A DNA stretch of 64,000 bases from Hofstenia miamia (Eukaryota > Xenacoelomorpha > Acoela > Hofsteniidae). This document shows positions 59,400 through 64,000 of the stretch, one piece after another. Position numbers and translations under genes: made by a program. Positions within the stretch are counted from its first letter, which is position 1. Each line of letters starts with the position of its first letter. The notes under the pieces were generated by a model. That model made no database searches, was not told the DNA's origin, and saw only the letters and a program-made list of their open reading frames with translations. The DNA lies in NCBI GenBank assembly GCA_900660155.1, contig CABFPE010000121.1:602861-666860 (forward strand), given 5' to 3'.

Positions 59400-61525
59400 T
59401 TAAACACTCAGAATAAAGAATAGGGCAAATATTTGTTTACTATTTTAATTATTGCAGTCATAAAGAAATCTGATCCAATTTGATTTTCAGATCCAAATAA
59501 GCCATCAGACAAAGGCATTTACCTCAATAACAGTATGATCTGTTCAATATCCCCAGATATACATAGATCCACAATAATTAAAACTATATCCATATCAGCT
59601 GATACCAGCATGGAAAGAATGTCTATGAAGATGTCTATGGGTATCTAAATCATTGAACAAGTTTGTTAATTTTAAATCAATAATTCTTTCAATAGCTTAT
59701 CTATATCCTTATTAGCCTGATATTTGTGAACACTAGTCATGTCTAGTCCTGAAATTGTTGTTCTAAAGTATGTCTTTACTGCCTTAAGTTGTTGAAGGAT
59801 CTTTCTACACCAGAAGTGTTGGTAAAAGCTTGTGAGAAATACTTATGTGAAAGGAACAGTATAAATCAATTAATCATTTTAGCAATACGATATTCTAAAT
59901 AATAAAACAATGCTCACATTCTTTTAAATTTATTTTGTCCAAGGGTGGGCAAGTCCCCGGGGTTGCCACAATGTATAGACTTCGACTGACTATGCAATCA
60001 CATTTTAGCTTTAAGCTTTTACTTTAATTCATTTTTCAGATCTATGATCCTCAAATTGAACACTTATATGATACATGGTCTGACAAATATTTTGTACAAA
60101 AATATTTTCTTCATAAATATTGATGTAGACGTGGTCCTAATGCCCAATGGGTGCATAGAGGATGCATCATTCTGTTAGTTGTAAATTTAGTTCATATATA
60201 TTATGTTTTGATGCAAAATTATATTTTGTTGGAAGTTTGAAAATAAATTGCAATCAACAATGATACTTCATATTTGCATCTGTATTTAACTATTCATATT
60301 GACATCAAATATTGCTCTCAATTTTCTGAAAATTGCTCTGGATTTAAAGAAAATTTATATACATTCAATATTACATCAGCTCTGATCATCTGTTGGAGTG
60401 ATTTTAACAATTTTAGCTCCCATTGTATAATAAATATTCTACAAGTCATCTTGATTGAAATATCATGGATATAGTAAAGAAAACCTGGAAATATTCTAGA
60501 TCTTATCCTTGTTAACAATGTTGATCTAATTATCCTAAGAACTATCAAACATTGTTTTAATTTTTCAGGTAATTCTATAATATATTTATACTATAATTTT
60601 GTATTCTTACATACAAGTGAATTATTCTAAAAACTTATATATATTAGGACTATTGGCTAAATATGATCTTGGGTGCAATTTGAACTATGATTATTTTCTT
60701 TTCCTATAAATATTAACATGGATCATTTTACAAGAACTCAGTTTTTTTCTTTGTATAAAGCAATAACTATGTATTTAAAATGAATTTCCATCCAAAATTT
60801 ATATTCCATATCCTTTTGTAATATTCATTTGATTATTTTTGCTATTACTCTAAGCCCTTAACTTGTATAAGATAGTAATTTTGAACTTTTTGACAAAATT
60901 CATGCAGCCACTGTTAGTGTCTTAAAATCAACAAAATTTAACAAAACAGTATAAATTAATCATTGTTTCAAAATGAATTCTGAATATGATGTATTTGCTA
61001 ATTATAAATGTGCAATAAAAATGGTGCTCAACTGACTTACATTATATACAGATATTGATACATTGAATTAGTTGAATACATTTTCCAAAATTCATTTTTA
61101 AACAATTGTTCTTTCAATTTCAGTGTCAAAGTTTATCTACATATCAAGAATTTCATTTATATGATAATCATTTGTTCAAAATTTCATCAGTTGGATTTGA
61201 ATTTGAAATATTTCATTTTCAAAAGTCTAGGAAGAATTAAGATATTTCATACTACAAATGTGTAATCATAATCACAAAATTGTCCTTAGTTTTTGAAAAA
61301 ATTATATTCTACTTTCAAAATTTGGTAGTGAAAAGATGCTTATTTTCTGTTCATTTTGCATTAATCTGGGGTGATGCCACAACACTTCAACTGTCATATT
61401 ATCTAAATTCAATGCAGAATTTGTTAGACAATACTTTGATCTAAGATAAGCATTTGAAATAGAAATTATAGCAAATTATTTTGAAAGAATCTCTTGTGAT
61501 TTTGAACTATTGTTTAATTAGTCAT
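59400..61525. other. AT-rich stretch without supported gene
   Basis: No exon or repeat recognised. Confidence 0.5.
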
Positions 61526-61529
61526 CTTT

Positions 61530-61770
61530 AATATTATTATTATTTTTTTTAAAATCCTTTGCACAAAAAATCAATACAAATGAAGTGTTAAACACTTATT
61601 AGGATTAAAAAAAAGTATTTTCTTCATTAATTAATCTTGGTTGTTGGAATTGATTGAGGTCTTTTGTAATTTCAATGTGATTTTTCTTGGTTGTTCAATT
61701 CCAAATATTTATTTTCCCTTTTACTTTCATGTAGTTAAATGTGATCTTGAATTGTAAATGCTATCTTAAA
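61530..61770 (-). mobile_element. LINE 3' end fragment
   Basis: ATTATTATT tail, then AAATCCTTTGCAC, GTGTTAAACACTTATTAGG and CTTGGTTGTTGGAATTGATT, closely parallel to the 28.25-28.40 kb LINE end. Confidence 0.65.
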
Positions 61771-61779
61771 TATAATTTT

Positions 61780-64000
61780 GCTAAATGAAGTTTAACCTGC
61801 TAGTCTAAAAATTCTGAGATGATGTTATCCTACACATTTTGCCTTACAGTTTCAAGGTTTGTAGAAGTTCTTTGAATTTATGGAAATATATATTGAAAGT
61901 TCAGAGGTGTTTTTGGAATTACATATTTAGATTACTTTTAATGGTAGATATATGATAAAAAAGTTCATAGACAAATATAAGAAATGTCATCACTTAAAAA
62001 GATATATGCTCAAATAATATCAAATCTATTCAATATATGGATAAACTTCTTAATATAATCATTTCTCAACTATATACACTCCTCATGGAAAAAAGCTTCA
62101 GGTGCAATGCAATAAAATTCTATAAAAGTACTCTGCTGCCAAATTTCAATTGTCTCTTGCACCCAATTCAACCTTTAGTGAATATGTGATAGTTTTTGTG
62201 CACACATCAAATGAAGAGCTAATCATGTTCCATCATCATTGATATATTTGTGAAAAAGTGCCTCATCTTTCATTTGATGAATTTTTACCATGTTGTGAGT
62301 ACTTTTTTCCATTAAGAGAAAACTATGGCTTGTTGCTGTTTTATAATTGTTTTCATGACTCATATAGTAAAAAAATTATGAGGATATATTCATTTGCTAT
62401 TTATTATTTATTTGTTTCATTACTATAGCAAACTAACAAATAAAAATGTAGTTTGTCCATGAATTTATTGATCACCACTTGTAGTTCACCACACATTAAG
62501 AAAGACTTATATTAAAAAAACAATTGTCTTCACATATGTTAAAGAGTCCACAACTGAGGATGCTCACATCTATGTGTTGTTCAACTAAAGATTTAGAGAA
62601 AAAAAAATTGAAATCAAAATTGTAAATTAAGAATCTTGAGATGATTAATTACAAAAATATCACTTTTTTCTGACAATTGTTAACTACCCTTCTTTCCTGT
62701 ATTTCCACATTTTCATTTAATCCTACATATATGCTGTCTGACCTTACAAAGTAGCTTTTCTATTCTCAGAGATTTTCCATTTTGGCTTTTATCACACTTT
62801 CCTTCCAGTCATATATATTTTTCATAGTCTTGTACATTTTTGGGATACTCATAATTATTATTATTATTATATTAGTTTTACACTCTGATATTTGTTTGCA
62901 TTTCTTTTTGGTGTATATCTTTCATGGCTGTACACACTGTAGACTGTTACATCTTTTGTCAACATACACATCTTTTCCAGTTTTATTTGGTTTATGGTTA
63001 ATACATGGTTATATACATTTCCATGGGTTTCTAACTTTCCACTGCTTTTATAGCTTTAATGCACAAAGTCCTTATCCATTCATATTATAATTGATATAGA
63101 TATTAGATAATATTTTCCAGACAATTCACCATTCTTCTAGTCTCATACTGCTACACATCTGATTTGTCATTTATAGATATGATTTCCATTCATTCCTTAT
63201 TAATAATAGATGCACTTGAAATCATTGACCCAGGCTGTTTTGCCTTTCAACTATCTCCAATGTCCAAATTTGGTAAATTCTTTTATGCCATGCAAAATGG
63301 GTGACAGGATTAATGACAAATTACTAATGTGAAACCACCTCATCATCTCCATAGCAAGCCACTAAAATTAATATGTGGTAAATGACACTGTAAATACACA
63401 GAGTTCACACACTTTCATTTAATATTCTAGATAAAACATGTCATAACTCAAGAAAGCAAATAACAATTGTAGAGATGAGCAAACAAATAAATGCTCCTAA
63501 TATTTACATAATTGATAAAATAATTCATTGCTTTTTCATTTTTTTTTGGTTTATACTGATTTTCAGGGTTGTACACATTTATAGACTGTTACATCTTTTA
63601 TCAACTTTGCATGTATTCCAGTCTCAATTATTATCACAATATTTTTTTCCCAATTTATAAACTTATGTAAATGATAAAAATGTTTTCATTTCTTTAGTTT
63701 ACATGGTTTTTGGCTTTCTGAGCTTTGTGAGTTAGTTTTTTCCCAACATTCTTCCTTTCTTTTAGTTTAGTGTTAAAATTAAGACATCTTTTCATCATTT
63801 AACAAAATAAAAACTTCATGACAGTATTAGTATAAAGTTTAAGGAACAAGCAAGAAAAATGTACATACACATAAATACAATTAATCTTCATTGTAAATTC
63901 AGTTTTTTTTTCATATTTTGAAGAATGAACAGCTTTGTTATTTATTATTGCATATAGATATAATTTTAACACATTCTACAAGTCAATGATTGTTAAAGTA
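61780..64000. other. AT-rich stretch with a duplicated motif
   Basis: GTACACACTGTAGACTGTTACATC near 62930 recurs as GTACACATTTATAGACTGTTACATC near 63570, with similar following sequence. This suggests two copies of an unknown repeat. The 102-codon frame over the first copy is rich in Ile, Phe and Leu, and I do not call it a gene. Confidence 0.4.

Overview
This 64 kb window looks like AT-rich, repeat-dense nuclear DNA from an invertebrate animal. It has spliced genes with canonical GT-AG introns (one only 41 bp), LINE, Penelope-like, hAT, mariner and TTAA-type elements, many (TA)n runs, and scaffold gaps. The PKA catalytic subunit keeps an 'HEQFREIL' N-terminal segment that I recall from nematode KIN-1, so a nematode is my best guess. 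That placement rests on one protein and on memory, and is low confidence.

Two genes are well supported, both on the minus strand. (1) 37.2-48.05 kb: a complete four-exon PKA catalytic subunit of 375 residues with every catalytic motif. (2) 9.1-16.6 kb: a Cys-rich gene rebuilt here from seven exons whose phases all agree. They give 551 residues without a stop and five copies of a module ending in a strictly constant C-x2-C-x7-W block. I do not recognise the family. Its 3' end was not found. A possible small plus-strand gene starts just upstream of it, divergently, at a spot where the assembly holds a duplicated segment around a gap.

Layout: 1-6.4 kb is mostly featureless, with a decayed Twinkle-helicase-like piece at 1.35-1.6 kb. 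6.4-8.3 kb is a LINE reverse transcriptase fossil split by a mariner-like element. 9.1-18 kb holds the Cys-rich gene and its neighbour, with transposon pieces in the introns. 18-24.9 kb holds repeats and a few weak exon candidates. 24.93-26.7 kb is a 25-bp satellite of about 70 near-identical units. 26.9-37 kb has LINE 3' ends, an intact hAT MITE, a fold-back element and a Penelope-like GIY-YIG tail. 37.2-48 kb is the PKA gene, whose introns hold more repeats. 48-64 kb has MITEs, two assembly joins and no confident gene.

Nonautonomous DNA transposons dominate. One family of about 375 bp has three complete copies, each with a perfect 8-bp target duplication, and at least three partial copies. 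Two other elements sit in TTAA target sites. In DNA this AT-rich, open frames of 60-65 codons arise often by chance, so isolated frames were left out unless splice sites, homology or composition supported them.
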